DNA from: Desulfobulbaceae bacterium BRH_c16a
GTDB taxonomy: Bacteria; Desulfobacterota; Desulfobulbia; Desulfobulbales; Desulfocapsaceae
Length of the DNA: 64,000 nucleotides
Assembly: GCA_000961725.1 (NCBI GenBank)
Contig: LADS01000004.1
Location: 186,001-250,000 of the forward strand
Direction: 5' to 3'
Shown here: in pieces, positions 8,957 through 18,538 of the stretch
Layout of the letters: each line of letters starts with the position of its first letter
Position numbering within the stretch: position 1 is the first letter of the stretch
Position numbers and translations under genes: made by a program
The notes under the pieces: model-generated
Databases searched by the model: none
What the model was told of the DNA's origin: nothing
The model's input: the letters and a program-made list of their open reading frames with translations, nothing else

Positions 8957-8985
8957 ATAACCCAGGCATGCCGATCCTGGGTTAT
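8957..8985. terminator. Hairpin terminator between convergent genes
   Basis: ATAACCCAGG / CCTGGGTTAT, a 10-bp perfect stem with a 9-base loop, placed 26 bases after the acidic-protein stop and 46 bases past the end of plsC on the other strand. A short T-rich tail (TTATTTC) follows on the plus side. Confidence 0.55.
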
Positions 8986-9031
8986 TTCAGACCGCCACAA
9001 CCTCTTTTTTTCGGCAAAACAAGCTGGAGAC

Positions 9032-9832
9032 TCATTTTGTCATCCACTTTTGCAGTTCTTCCGAAATAAAGACGTTGACAAGGGATTGCTCTTCATCTCC
9101 TTTTCCTGCCACCTTGACGATTGGCCTGCCGAAAGAAAAATGAGCCGTTTTGGCAGTATCAAACCTGCCAAAATCCTTGAACCACTTCCCGTTCTGCCAA
9201 CAATCGGTTTTTAAAGCCAATGGGATAACAGGCACTCCCGCCTTCTTCGCCAGTTTTACTCCAATTGAACTCATCTGTTCCGGAGTAAACAGATGAGATC
9301 TGGTTGTCTGGGGAAACACTATGACGGATATGCCATTGCGCAATCTCTCCTGACCCTCGTTCATTACAACCTTGAGGTCCTGCCGTGGATTGGTTCGGCT
9401 TACTGCAACTGGATTTCTTGAGCGCATGACATGGCGGAACACCGGATACGAGAGGAGGCTTTCCTTGACAACAAACGTTACCGGCTTGATCGGCTGAAGT
9501 ATTGCCGGCAGCAGCAGTGTCTCCATCATGCTCATATGGTTGCCGATAAATACCACCGGGCCGCTCTGCTCCAGTACATTCTCAATTCCGAACACTTCCA
9601 CGCTGACCCCGATTCTCTCGAGATTTTGTAACACATCGAGACTGCTCTCAATCCAGCAGGAATCATTATATTCACCTAGCCGGGCCTTTCGGCTTGCCCG
9701 AACAACGATATCAATCAGATGAATGTAAAACACAACGGAGGGGCATAATCTTGGCAGCAGAGCCAGGGGCTGTGGCGCTGTCTGGTAAGAATTCTCTGTG
9801 TATCGTATTATATTCATTCTATTATGTTTCAC
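9032..9832 (-). CDS. 1-acyl-sn-glycerol-3-phosphate acyltransferase-like protein (PlsC family)
   Basis: 266 residues. The acyltransferase signature is present in modified form: NHMSMMETL (about 97-105; the family has NHxxxxD, here with Glu as the acidic residue), a FVVKESL region, and VIVFPQTTRS where most PlsC proteins have a Glu-Gly-Thr-Arg motif. The early hydrophobic stretch (PRLCPSVVFYIHLIDIVV) may associate with the membrane. PlsC enzymes acylate lysophosphatidic acid at the inner membrane. The deviations (Glu for Asp, Gln-Thr for Glu-Gly) suggest a branch with another acyl acceptor or donor. Single-gene unit between the acidic protein and tRNA-Met. Confidence 0.75.
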   Translation of the reverse strand: MKHNRMNIIRYTENSYQTAPQPLALLPRLCPSVVFYIHLIDIVVRASRKARLGEYNDSCWIESSLDVLQNLERIGVSVEVFGIENVLEQSGPVVFIGNHMSMMETLLLPAILQPIKPVTFVVKESLLSYPVFRHVMRSRNPVAVSRTNPRQDLKVVMNEGQERLRNGISVIVFPQTTRSHLFTPEQMSSIGVKLAKKAGVPVIPLALKTDCWQNGKWFKDFGRFDTAKTAHFSFGRPIVKVAGKGDEEQSLVNVFISEELQKWMTK

Positions 9833-9972
9833 AGGATTTTTAAAAAGAGAGCATCATTTATCGACAACTGCTTGGGGTGGAAAGTAGCACGATATGCTTC
9901 ACATTATCAAGCATATTCCTTTTCCAGAGCAGAGAGGATACGTCCCTCCAAACAAAGCCCAAGGTGAAAGGC

Positions 9973-10012
9973 AAAAAAAAGGGGCTCGCTACAAATAAAC
10001 CGTAGCGAGCCC
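9973..10012 (-). terminator. Intrinsic terminator after tRNA-Met
   Basis: On the minus strand GGGCTCGCTAC and GTAGCGAGCCC form an 11-bp stem with a 9-base loop, followed after CC by eight Ts (9973-9980). It lies 36 bases downstream of the tRNA 3' end, a textbook rho-independent terminator. Confidence 0.85.
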
Positions 10013-10047
10013 AATATATAAAAGCCTGAAAAAGGCCAGTGAAATTC

Positions 10048-10124
10048 TGGTGGCGATGCAGGGACTTGAACCCCGGACACTGCGGATATGAGCCGCATGC
10101 TCTGACCGACTGAGCTACATCGCC
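10048..10124 (-). tRNA. tRNA-Met (anticodon CAU, elongator type)
   Basis: 77 bases on the minus strand including the encoded CCA. Acceptor GGCGATG pairs with CATCGCC; the D-arm has AGCTCAGTCGG, the anticodon stem GCGG/CCGC with loop CTCATAT gives CAU, and the T-arm has GGGGTTCAAGTCCC. The first acceptor pair is G-C, unlike initiator tRNA, so this is elongator Met. A tRNA-Ile with lysidine-modified CAU cannot be fully excluded by eye. Confidence 0.93.
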
Positions 10125-10141
10125 GTGCGACAAGGCGAATT

Positions 10142-10170
10142 TAATTACCTTATAGGTAGTTATATGTCAA
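10142..10170 (-). promoter_or_regulatory. Sigma-70 promoter of tRNA-Met
   Basis: Minus-strand TTGACA (10165-10170), a 17-base spacer, then TAATTA (10142-10147), placed 18 bases before the tRNA 5' end. Perfect -35 and a plausible -10 at ideal spacing. Confidence 0.6.
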
Positions 10171-10202
10171 TACTTTTCAACTATGATGCAGTTTTTTTGC
10201 CG

Positions 10203-10238
10203 CAAAAAGCAGAAGGCCCCGAAATCGGGACCTCCTGC
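10203..10238 (-). terminator. Intrinsic terminator of the groES-groEL operon
   Basis: Minus-strand GCAGGAGGTCCCG and CGGGGCCTTCTGC form a long, slightly imperfect stem, followed directly by TTTTTGC. It begins about 68 bases after the groEL stop. Confidence 0.75.
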
Positions 10239-10305
10239 GTTAAAAATATGGCTTGGAAGCGAGGAAAAGCCTACCCCCCACAAAGGGGAGAGCACTAAGC
10301 TCTTC

Positions 10306-11967
<1,662 letters not shown>

Positions 11968-12025
11968 TTATAAACGAGATTCTTTAATTGTGATTACTGC
12001 GACAAAACTTGAGAACTCTTAAACC

Positions 12026-12316
12026 TTATTTCTCAACAATCCCGAGGATGTCATCTTCACGCATGATCAGATAGTCTTCGCCATCGAGTTTTACCTCGGT
12101 GCCGCCGTATTTTGAGAACAGCACCCTGTCTCCGGCGACTACCTGCAGAGCAACCCGCTCACCTTTATCGTTTACCTTGCCGGGACCAACAGCAACAACC
12201 TCTCCCTCAACCGGCTTCTCTTTGGCGCTGTCGGGAATAATAATACCACCTGCTGTTTTTGCTTCTTCTGCGAGTCTCTTCACCAATAGACGATCATTCA
12301 ACGGTCGAATCTTCAT
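12026..12316 (-). CDS. groES: Co-chaperonin GroES (10 kDa)
   Basis: 96 residues, full length. The N-terminus [13 protein letters not shown], the mobile-loop region with [13 protein letters not shown] (about 24-36) and the roof/core motifs VVAVGPGK and [13 protein letters not shown] match GroES. It caps the GroEL ring. The start at 12316 has an excellent AGGAGG site five bases away. First gene of the groES-groEL operon; a heat-shock-like promoter lies upstream and no CIRCE element was seen. Confidence 0.98.
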   Translation of the reverse strand: MKIRPLNDRLLVKRLAEEAKTAGGIIIPDSAKEKPVEGEVVAVGPGKVNDKGERVALQVVAGDRVLFSKYGGTEVKLDGEDYLIMREDDILGIVEK

Positions 12317-12435
12317 TACTACCTCCTAACAATACAGATGATTTGGTTCGAAAAAGGAGCACGCGAATTGACTGACTGGCGCCCCAAATTGATTTTTTGC
12401 CCGATTTCCGGGGGTGTATATCAAACTGCGCAAAA

Positions 12436-12463
12436 ATATAGGGTTTGATTTTTAAAAATCAAG
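12436..12463 (-). promoter_or_regulatory. Heat-shock (sigma-32-like) promoter of groES with overlapping palindrome
   Basis: Minus-strand CTTGATT (12457-12463), 13 bases, then CCCTATAT (12436-12443), resembling the sigma-32 consensus CTTGAAA-N13/14-CCCCATNT. The -35 end lies inside the perfect 18-bp palindrome TTGATTTTTAAAAATCAA (12445-12462), which could be an operator. The leader to groES would be about 115 bases. Confidence 0.45.
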
Positions 12464-12472
12464 GCCGGACAA

Positions 12473-12524
12473 CAAAAAAAAAACAAGAGGGGGACGGTGG
12501 CCTTCAAATACCCCTAAGACCACC
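12473..12524 (-). terminator. Terminator of ilvE
   Basis: Minus-strand GGTGGTCTT and AAGGCCACC form a 9-bp stem (12496-12524) and a ten- to eleven-base T-tract (12473-12483) lies 12 bases beyond. The distance of the T-tract is longer than ideal. Confidence 0.5.
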
Positions 12525-12546
12525 GAATTATGAGGTTTTTACAGAA

Positions 12547-13629
12547 TCAACCGACCCGGGTGACCCATTTAAACGGATCGGCCTGAAAGCCGTTCTGGAT
12601 GGCTTGCAGTTCGGTGAACAACCTGGCCGCGACCTCGCCGGTCTGACCGTTGTTGATCACATAATTCTTTTCTTTATACCACAGTTCGCCAACGGGAGAG
12701 ATCACCGCAGCGGTCCCGGTACCAAAGACCTCCTGCAGCCGTCCGCTCCTGTTTGCGTCGAGGACTTCATCGATGGAGATCGGCTTCTCTATCGCATCGA
12801 TGCCCCAGCTTGCTGCCAGTTTCAGAACCGAATCCCTGGTAAGCCCGCCGAGAATAGACCCTTCCAGAGGCGGTGTGATAAGTTGATTGTCTATCCTGAA
12901 AAATATATTGCTGGTGCCCACTTCTTCAATATACTTATGCTCACAGGCATCGAGCCACAAGACCTGGGTACAGCCGGCCTTCCTGGCGATTTCCGACATA
13001 AACAGGGAGGCCGCATAATTGCCTGCGGTTTTCACATTGCCGACTCCCCCTTTTACCGCCCTGACATATTGATCGCTGACATAGATTTTTATGGGATTGC
13101 ACCCTTCGGCATAGTAGGCGCCGACGGGAGTCATGATAATAAAAAAATAGTATGAGGAAGAAGGCTTCACCCCGAGAGTCGGCTCAACGGCAATCATGGT
13201 CGGACGAATATAGAGGGTCGCTCCTTCTGCTTTGGGAACCCAGTCTTTTTCCAGATAAATGAGGGCCCTGAGAATGCTCACCATCTTTTCCGCGGGAATC
13301 CGCGGCATGCACATCCGCACCGCAGAAGCGTTCATCCGCTCAAAATTATCTTTCGGACGAAACAGAAACAACTGATCGTCTTTGCCTCTGTATGCCTTGA
13401 GCCCCTCGAAAATTGCCTGCCCATAGTGGAAGACCATGGAAGCCGGGTCTAAATTGAAATTCCGATAGGGGCATATCCGGGAATCATGCCAGCCATCGGC
13501 CCTGTTCCATTTCATCAGGAACATGTGATCGGTAAAATGAACACCGAATCCGAGCTTGTCGGGAGTCGGCTTCTTCTTCAACTTGTCTTCGGCCACCTTT
13601 TCCAGTGCAACTTCAAAATCTTCCCACAT
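12547..13629 (-). CDS. ilvE: Branched-chain amino acid aminotransferase (group II)
   Basis: 360 residues, the length of the eukaryotic/group II BCAT form and not the roughly 300-residue E. coli type. It has FEGLKAYRG with the phosphate-binding Arg/Tyr region, LYIRPTMIA, the PLP lysine in GNVKTAGNYAAS (about residue 200), EVGTSNIFF and the GSILGGLTRDS motif. It transfers amino groups between glutamate and the keto acids of leucine, isoleucine and valine in the cytoplasm. Single-gene unit between groES and the AI-2E permease, with its own terminator. Confidence 0.95.
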   Translation of the reverse strand: MWEDFEVALEKVAEDKLKKKPTPDKLGFGVHFTDHMFLMKWNRADGWHDSRICPYRNFNLDPASMVFHYGQAIFEGLKAYRGKDDQLFLFRPKDNFERMNASAVRMCMPRIPAEKMVSILRALIYLEKDWVPKAEGATLYIRPTMIAVEPTLGVKPSSSYYFFIIMTPVGAYYAEGCNPIKIYVSDQYVRAVKGGVGNVKTAGNYAASLFMSEIARKAGCTQVLWLDACEHKYIEEVGTSNIFFRIDNQLITPPLEGSILGGLTRDSVLKLAASWGIDAIEKPISIDEVLDANRSGRLQEVFGTGTAAVISPVGELWYKEKNYVINNGQTGEVAARLFTELQAIQNGFQADPFKWVTRVG

Positions 13630-13827
13630 TCCACCAATCTCCTCAAAGCCCGTTATTTTTCTTTGCTTAATCCAGTAGAGGATATATACTTTTCCTCTAT
13701 GATATGAGAGGCAAAAACTCAGTTTTCTTCTTTTCTTTGAAGGATTCAGAATACCTCAGCTGCCTGAAAAATTGCAACTCTATTTCTTCCCGCTCGCCAA
13801 CCAGAGGACTACTAGAAAGATACCCCC

Positions 13828-14928
13828 ATGCGTTCATCCGAGACAGGTTTCCAACCAAATGGCCAGATTCCCAGCCCGCTGAGCACCAGGTATTTTCTTC
13901 TGGTATTCCTGATCTCAATTTTCTTTTTCGGCAGAATTCTCTGGCCATTCTGGTCGATTTTAGTCCTGTCTTTTCTGCTTGCCAATCTGTTCAGACCTAT
14001 CTACATCTTTTTCGGCAGGAAACTCCCCGATCAGTTCGCCTCGGCTGCGACCTGTCTCCTAATTATCGCAATTGTCTTTATTCCACTGATATTTTTCGTG
14101 TTTTCTCTTGCCGATGAAGCTCTTAACCTCTACACCTGGGGACGAGACAGCCAGGTCGGCCTGAAGCTGCAGACGTTCATTCAGGAAAGCCCTTTCATCC
14201 TGCAACTCCAGGAGCAGCTCAGACAGGTGGGCTTTACGTTCAATCCTTCCCAGGTTACGGATGCTTTTTCATATTTGGTTAAAAATGGCGGCCTGCTGCT
14301 CTACAATCAGGCCAGTGCCTGGGCGGCAAACGTGGCGCAGTTTCTGATTCTTTTTCTCATGATGATTCTGGTGATCTTCTTTCTTTTTATGGATCTGCCT
14401 AAGCTCATCGAGTACTTGATCCGCATCTCACCCCTGCCGGAAGATGAAAACCATCTGCTGATAGATAAATTTCAGGAAATTGGTAATGCGATCCTCAAGG
14501 GAAACGGAATCTGCGGCTTGATACAGGGTATTCTGGGAGGCATTATATTTTCCGTGATGGACCTGAATTCTCCGCTTCTCTGGGGATGCATCATGGCCAT
14601 CCTGGCCTTTCTGCCCATTTTCGGCATCGGTCTGGTGATGATCCCGACGGCACTGTTCCTGGTGCTGAGCGACAGAATGGGTGAAGGTATCTTCCTCTTT
14701 ATCTTCTATGTCATTCTTTCGTTCAGCGTCGAATATATTGTAAAGCCTAAGATGGTCGGCACCCAGGTGAAGATGCATACCCTGCTGGTCTTCCTCGCCA
14801 TCATCGGCGGGTTGAGCGTGTACGGGATCCTCGGCATCATCTACGGTCCGCTGATAATAACCGCTTTTCTGACCCTGTCGGAAATCTATCTGAAAAAATA
14901 CGACCAGTGCCTGCGCAACGGCAAATAG
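13828..14928 (+). CDS. AI-2E family transporter (PerM/YdiK-like permease)
   Basis: 366 residues with about seven to eight hydrophobic helices: a pair at about 22-60, one at 70-95, a long soluble part, then a cluster from about 165 onward. Family signatures include the C-terminal EYIVKPKMVGTQVKMHTLLVFLAIIGG-type region (positions about 296-325) and GILGIIYGPLI. The family name comes from a proposed autoinducer-2 exporter, but members also include sodium/proton exchangers, so the substrate is open. Its stop faces the diadenylate-cyclase-like gene, 23 bases apart, with no obvious terminator between. Confidence 0.85.
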   Translation: MRSSETGFQPNGQIPSPLSTRYFLLVFLISIFFFGRILWPFWSILVLSFLLANLFRPIYIFFGRKLPDQFASAATCLLIIAIVFIPLIFFVFSLADEALNLYTWGRDSQVGLKLQTFIQESPFILQLQEQLRQVGFTFNPSQVTDAFSYLVKNGGLLLYNQASAWAANVAQFLILFLMMILVIFFLFMDLPKLIEYLIRISPLPEDENHLLIDKFQEIGNAILKGNGICGLIQGILGGIIFSVMDLNSPLLWGCIMAILAFLPIFGIGLVMIPTALFLVLSDRMGEGIFLFIFYVILSFSVEYIVKPKMVGTQVKMHTLLVFLAIIGGLSVYGILGIIYGPLIITAFLTLSEIYLKKYDQCLRNGK

Positions 14929-14951
14929 GATCCGGCTGCCCGGTAAGGTTT

Positions 14952-16316
14952 CTACGCAAAATCGATGGGGATGACATCCCAGCAGGTCACCATCTCCCTG
15001 TTCCAGGTGACAACTCTGGCCTTTGCATCCTGCGAAACGATAATCCCCAGCACATCCTGCAACTTGCTGCAGAGAAAATACAGAGATCTGTGCCTGGTTC
15101 CGACACTTTCTATTCGTTCGACCTGCCTGCGTACGCCTTCCGGATCAAGGGCTAACGCAACACTTCCACCCATCTCCATTGTTCCTTGGATAAAGCCCCC
15201 GAAGCCGATTATTTCAAGGCCCTCGGTGGTCACTACGGCTCCATCGACTCCAGTCAATCTGGCAATGAACCGGGCATACTTGAATACTCTTTCATCCAGC
15301 TGCGCCAGCTCCTCGGTCTGCAGAGACACATAGTCTTTCCAGCCTGCCAGGTAGTCGGGGCCATAAAGCCGGCCGCAGTTTTTTGCCAGGACTTCCATGA
15401 TCCGCAACACGATCTTTCTCAGCTGGTTTCGGGATACGCCTTCGGCAAAACGATATTTGAGATCGATGTAGGGATTGTCATGAGCGACGAGCTCATCCAT
15501 TCCTGCGGGAAAGGAGATAAGTGCCCCACCATGCCCCGACCTCCGTATGGTGCTGATGACATGTTTAAAAAATTCAAGGTACAGCGCCGGAATGAAAGCG
15601 GTGTCGATACGGGCCCACTGTCCCGTCACCCGGTCTGGGTTCTGTTCGTGCATCGCGGAAAGCTCGCTGCGCACCCTTTCAAACCTCCTGGCAACCCATT
15701 GCGACCGGAAGACATTGATAGATGGAAAGATGATATTGCCACCGCTGAGTTGGGCGAGAATCTCAACGCCCCGACAGACAATCAGCCGGCCCGAGCCGAC
15801 GATGTTGATCCCGAGTGCCGGGGGCAGCGGCGTGGCCTTCTTGCTGCCGCCATGAATAACATGCATCCACCGCGAACCTGAATGTATCAGTCCCCAGATC
15901 TGCAAACCCTCCGTCTTGTGGAATCGAATACCGATGAGCGAATTGTTATAATCCACCGACGGTCCGAGTTTTAGAAGTTCGTATTCGTTATACGGCCGCG
16001 GCTCGGTGAGTTCCAAGGTAAAGAGACCGAGGGGTTCGCCGCTTCCATCCCTGTCGACATCCTCCGGCTCGCAGAGCATCAGCCGGAAGCGAGGCCCCCT
16101 GGCCTCCTCCTGCATCTGACTGACCTGATAACTCGTCGACACCAGCTCTTCCAAGACCTCGAACTCCGGCAGCTTTTCATATGCCGGGCCGCCGCTCTCC
16201 AACCCCGTACTCCTGAGCCGCCAGAGAGCGATGAGCTCGTAGACCAGATCCTTTGGATATTTATGAACCATGCCGATGCCTGCAAAAAATTGAACAACCC
16301 ACTCGAACAAACTCAA
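14952..16316 (-). CDS. DisA_N/DAC-domain protein, putative diadenylate cyclase with a long N-terminal region
   Basis: 454 residues. The C-terminal third resembles the diadenylate cyclase domain of CdaA/DisA: GVDGAVV at about 355 supplies the Asp-Gly-Ala motif and GTRHRSLYF at about 407 the Arg-His-Arg motif, with GFGGFI between and IIVSQDAKARVV after. Such domains condense two ATP to cyclic di-AMP, and both catalytic motifs look intact. The first 280 residues are not recognised and may be a sensor (related proteins are called DACNV-type sensors). I chose TTG 16316 because GGGAGG lies four bases upstream; the open frame extends to 16355 without such a site. It follows the Cys-cluster gene by 121 bases. 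Alternatively, this is a binding-only relative. Confidence 0.7.
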   Translation of the reverse strand: MSLFEWVVQFFAGIGMVHKYPKDLVYELIALWRLRSTGLESGGPAYEKLPEFEVLEELVSTSYQVSQMQEEARGPRFRLMLCEPEDVDRDGSGEPLGLFTLELTEPRPYNEYELLKLGPSVDYNNSLIGIRFHKTEGLQIWGLIHSGSRWMHVIHGGSKKATPLPPALGINIVGSGRLIVCRGVEILAQLSGGNIIFPSINVFRSQWVARRFERVRSELSAMHEQNPDRVTGQWARIDTAFIPALYLEFFKHVISTIRRSGHGGALISFPAGMDELVAHDNPYIDLKYRFAEGVSRNQLRKIVLRIMEVLAKNCGRLYGPDYLAGWKDYVSLQTEELAQLDERVFKYARFIARLTGVDGAVVTTEGLEIIGFGGFIQGTMEMGGSVALALDPEGVRRQVERIESVGTRHRSLYFLCSKLQDVLGIIVSQDAKARVVTWNREMVTCWDVIPIDFA

Positions 16317-16437
16317 GTATCCTCCCGATAGGGTACAGGAAATCAGGGCCCACAAGCAACTTTTTTTGTTGTTGAAAGACGAGGTACCGCACCAAAGAGG
16401 CAGAAGGAGACCGGCAGTTCCGGAAACGCCTCTGACG

Positions 16438-16872
16438 TTATTCGGTTTTCAGGGGCAGGCCATAACTGTCCGTGCCGAGCAGGTGCATGGCACTCTCGCC
16501 GCCAAACAGCTGCAGAAAGCTGTCGTCGGCAAGATTACAACGAAAGCCGCGGCAGGTTTTCGGCCGATAATGATAGATTGCACAATAGTATTTATCGTTT
16601 CGATGCTGCAGGAACACACAGCCTTTATCGTCCGGGTGTATCATAAACACCTTTTCGCCATCCTTTGCCTCTAAGGTGGCCGCGTCCAGCCCTTTCTCCC
16701 TGATTGCCGCCATGCTGACATTGACGCCGACATGCCCCCCCATCCGGGTGATAAACTCGACCTCTTCCGGCTGCAGACCGATTTTACGATATTTTTTACA
16801 GCAGGTCCCGCATTGCCGACAGTCATGAAAGATGGTCCTGAGGGCATGCTCATTGACTTTGATGTTCTTCAT
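16438..16872 (-). CDS. YkgJ-family cysteine-cluster protein
   Basis: 144 residues. The N-terminal CRQCGTCCKKYRKIGL (about 19-34) and the later CVFLQHR...CAIYHYRPKTCRGFRC give the Cys spacing of the YkgJ/UPF0153 family, thought to bind zinc or an iron-sulfur centre. No reaction is established for the family. It begins 20 bases after the histone-deacetylase-like gene on the same strand, so the two are likely co-transcribed. Confidence 0.85.
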   Translation of the reverse strand: MKNIKVNEHALRTIFHDCRQCGTCCKKYRKIGLQPEEVEFITRMGGHVGVNVSMAAIREKGLDAATLEAKDGEKVFMIHPDDKGCVFLQHRNDKYYCAIYHYRPKTCRGFRCNLADDSFLQLFGGESAMHLLGTDSYGLPLKTE

Positions 16873-16892
16873 TCTTTCTATCCCTTATGTAA

Positions 16893-17924
16893 TTATTGCA
16901 AGGTCCAGCAGCTGCGCAGTGGATGATTTTTCAATATTTGATTGGCACGCTCGGAATAAAAGATGCCGATCTTGTCGCGCCGCATCGTCAACAAACTGTC
17001 AATCGTGGTTAAAACCGACACCTCCAGAGAGGCCGGATTATATCCACCTTCCAGGATCATCAGCAGACGGTCGCCGCAGACCTCATGGGCATATTGCTTC
17101 AGCATGGCGGTGATAAGACTGTACCATTCAGTCGACAACAGCGTGCCGCTGATCGTCTCGTCCCGGTGGCCATCGTATCCGGCCGAGACCAGAATGATCT
17201 GCGGCAGATACTGCTCCATCACACTCTGCAAAACGCGGCCGAGCAGAAAAGTATATTCCAGATCGCCGAACTGGGCAAAAACCGGCATATTGATAGTGTA
17301 TCCATCCCCCTGTCCCGATCCTGTTTCATCGGCCTTGCCGGTAAACGGAAAGAGGTCGCGCTGATGAACGGAGACAACCAGAACCTCGTCGGTATCATAA
17401 AATACTTCCTGGGTGCCGTTACCGTGATGAGCGTCGAAATCAAGGATGAGAATCCGGTTCAGGTGATACTTCCGCCTCAGATACTGCGCCGTCACGGAGA
17501 TATTATTGAAGATGCAGAATCCCATGCCCCGGCCCGGCTCCGCATGGTGACCGGGCGGACGAATCAGGGCAAAGCCGTGATCCAGCGTGCCGTCCATAAT
17601 CCGGTCGGCAAGCTCCAGACAGCCGCCGGCGGCAAGCTCGGCGGTAAAAAAGGAATCCTCCATCAGATAGGTGTCGCGATCGTAGGAAAAAGGATCGGCA
17701 TTGCCGGCATGCTGCCGCAACTGATCCAGATAAAAACGCGAATGAACTGCCTCGATATCCACCCTTTCCGCCGTCCGTGCCGGATACATCCGGCATTTTT
17801 GCCGATACCGGTCCCGGACGATTGCCGCAAGCCTTCGCAACCTTTCCGGGTTTTCCTGCGATGGTCGGGAAATGGCATGATGCAGATACCGATCGTCGAC
17901 CACGAGCCCCACTCTACTGTTCAT
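16893..17924 (-). CDS. Histone deacetylase-family protein (class II-like amidohydrolase)
   Basis: 343 residues covering the whole HDAC fold. Visible catalytic elements are RPPGHHAEPG (the His pair), DFDAHHGNGTQEVF (Asp/His zinc ligands), SAGYDGHRDE (third zinc ligand and active-site Tyr region) and EGGYNP. Bacterial members remove acetyl groups from lysine side chains, polyamines or small amides; the substrate here is unknown. The start codon overlaps the end of a GNAT acetyltransferase gene by 11 bases, suggesting that an acetylating and a deacetylating enzyme are made together. Confidence 0.92.
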   Translation of the reverse strand: MNSRVGLVVDDRYLHHAISRPSQENPERLRRLAAIVRDRYRQKCRMYPARTAERVDIEAVHSRFYLDQLRQHAGNADPFSYDRDTYLMEDSFFTAELAAGGCLELADRIMDGTLDHGFALIRPPGHHAEPGRGMGFCIFNNISVTAQYLRRKYHLNRILILDFDAHHGNGTQEVFYDTDEVLVVSVHQRDLFPFTGKADETGSGQGDGYTINMPVFAQFGDLEYTFLLGRVLQSVMEQYLPQIILVSAGYDGHRDETISGTLLSTEWYSLITAMLKQYAHEVCGDRLLMILEGGYNPASLEVSVLTTIDSLLTMRRDKIGIFYSERANQILKNHPLRSCWTLQ

Positions 17925-18480
17925 AATGATATTGATACACCGGATTTTTCACAAAGGCAGCGGCATCCAACCTGAATAAATGCCCGACCCGCTTGACCTG
18001 ATGGTCGTCATAACCGAGTGTTTCGACCAGCTCGAAACCAAGCTTCTGCAGGCAGCGCTGCTGCGGTCGGTTGTTGATATCGGTATACATCTCCACGCTC
18101 TGCACCTTGAGCCGCTGGAAAAGCTGCATGATCACATATTTCTGCGCCTCTGTCCCATACCCTTTGTCACGCATCTGCGGAATGGATATCTTGATTGCCA
18201 TAACGGCGCAGTTTCTTCGTTCCGAACGAAGCCAGTAGCGCAGGGTGCCGATGGGCTTTTCGCCTTTCAATTCTATCAGGAAAACGCGGTTCACATCGTT
18301 CCAGTACATTCCCATAACCAAGTTTTCCCGCCCTTTCACCTCATCGGTCCGATCGGGTGTCAGATATCTGCCATGAGCTGCATCACTGTTGCTCCAGGCG
18401 ACAAGCAGCGGCAGATCGCTTTCGGTTATCCGCCGCAGCCTGAGACGCGGGGTCATTATTTTATCGCCAAAAATCATCAT
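17914..18480 (-). CDS. GNAT family N-acetyltransferase (RimJ/RimL-like)
   Basis: 188 residues with the GNAT layout: TPRLRLRRITESDLPLL at the start, GEKPIGTLRYWL in the central sheet, the acetyl-CoA loop in the region MRDKGYGTEAQKYVI (about 110-125), and the late NRPQQRCLQKLGFELVET typical of RimJ/RimL acetyltransferases. It presumably acetylates an amino group of a protein or small molecule. It overlaps the downstream deacetylase-family gene, which suggests a shared substrate. The start ATG 18480 is followed by Met-Ile; an internal Met at residue 9 is possible. Confidence 0.85.
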   Translation of the reverse strand: MMIFGDKIMTPRLRLRRITESDLPLLVAWSNSDAAHGRYLTPDRTDEVKGRENLVMGMYWNDVNRVFLIELKGEKPIGTLRYWLRSERRNCAVMAIKISIPQMRDKGYGTEAQKYVIMQLFQRLKVQSVEMYTDINNRPQQRCLQKLGFELVETLGYDDHQVKRVGHLFRLDAAAFVKNPVYQYHYEQ

Positions 18481-18538
18481 GTTCTGCGATCATTCCGGGC
18501 AGCCACGCCTTGGGCAGCTGCCCGGACGAGCTGGAGGG

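Noticed and set aside
12317..12470. CIRCE (HrcA) operator before groES
   Set aside because: No TTAGCACTC-N9-GAGTGCTAA or close variant was seen; the palindrome present is different.
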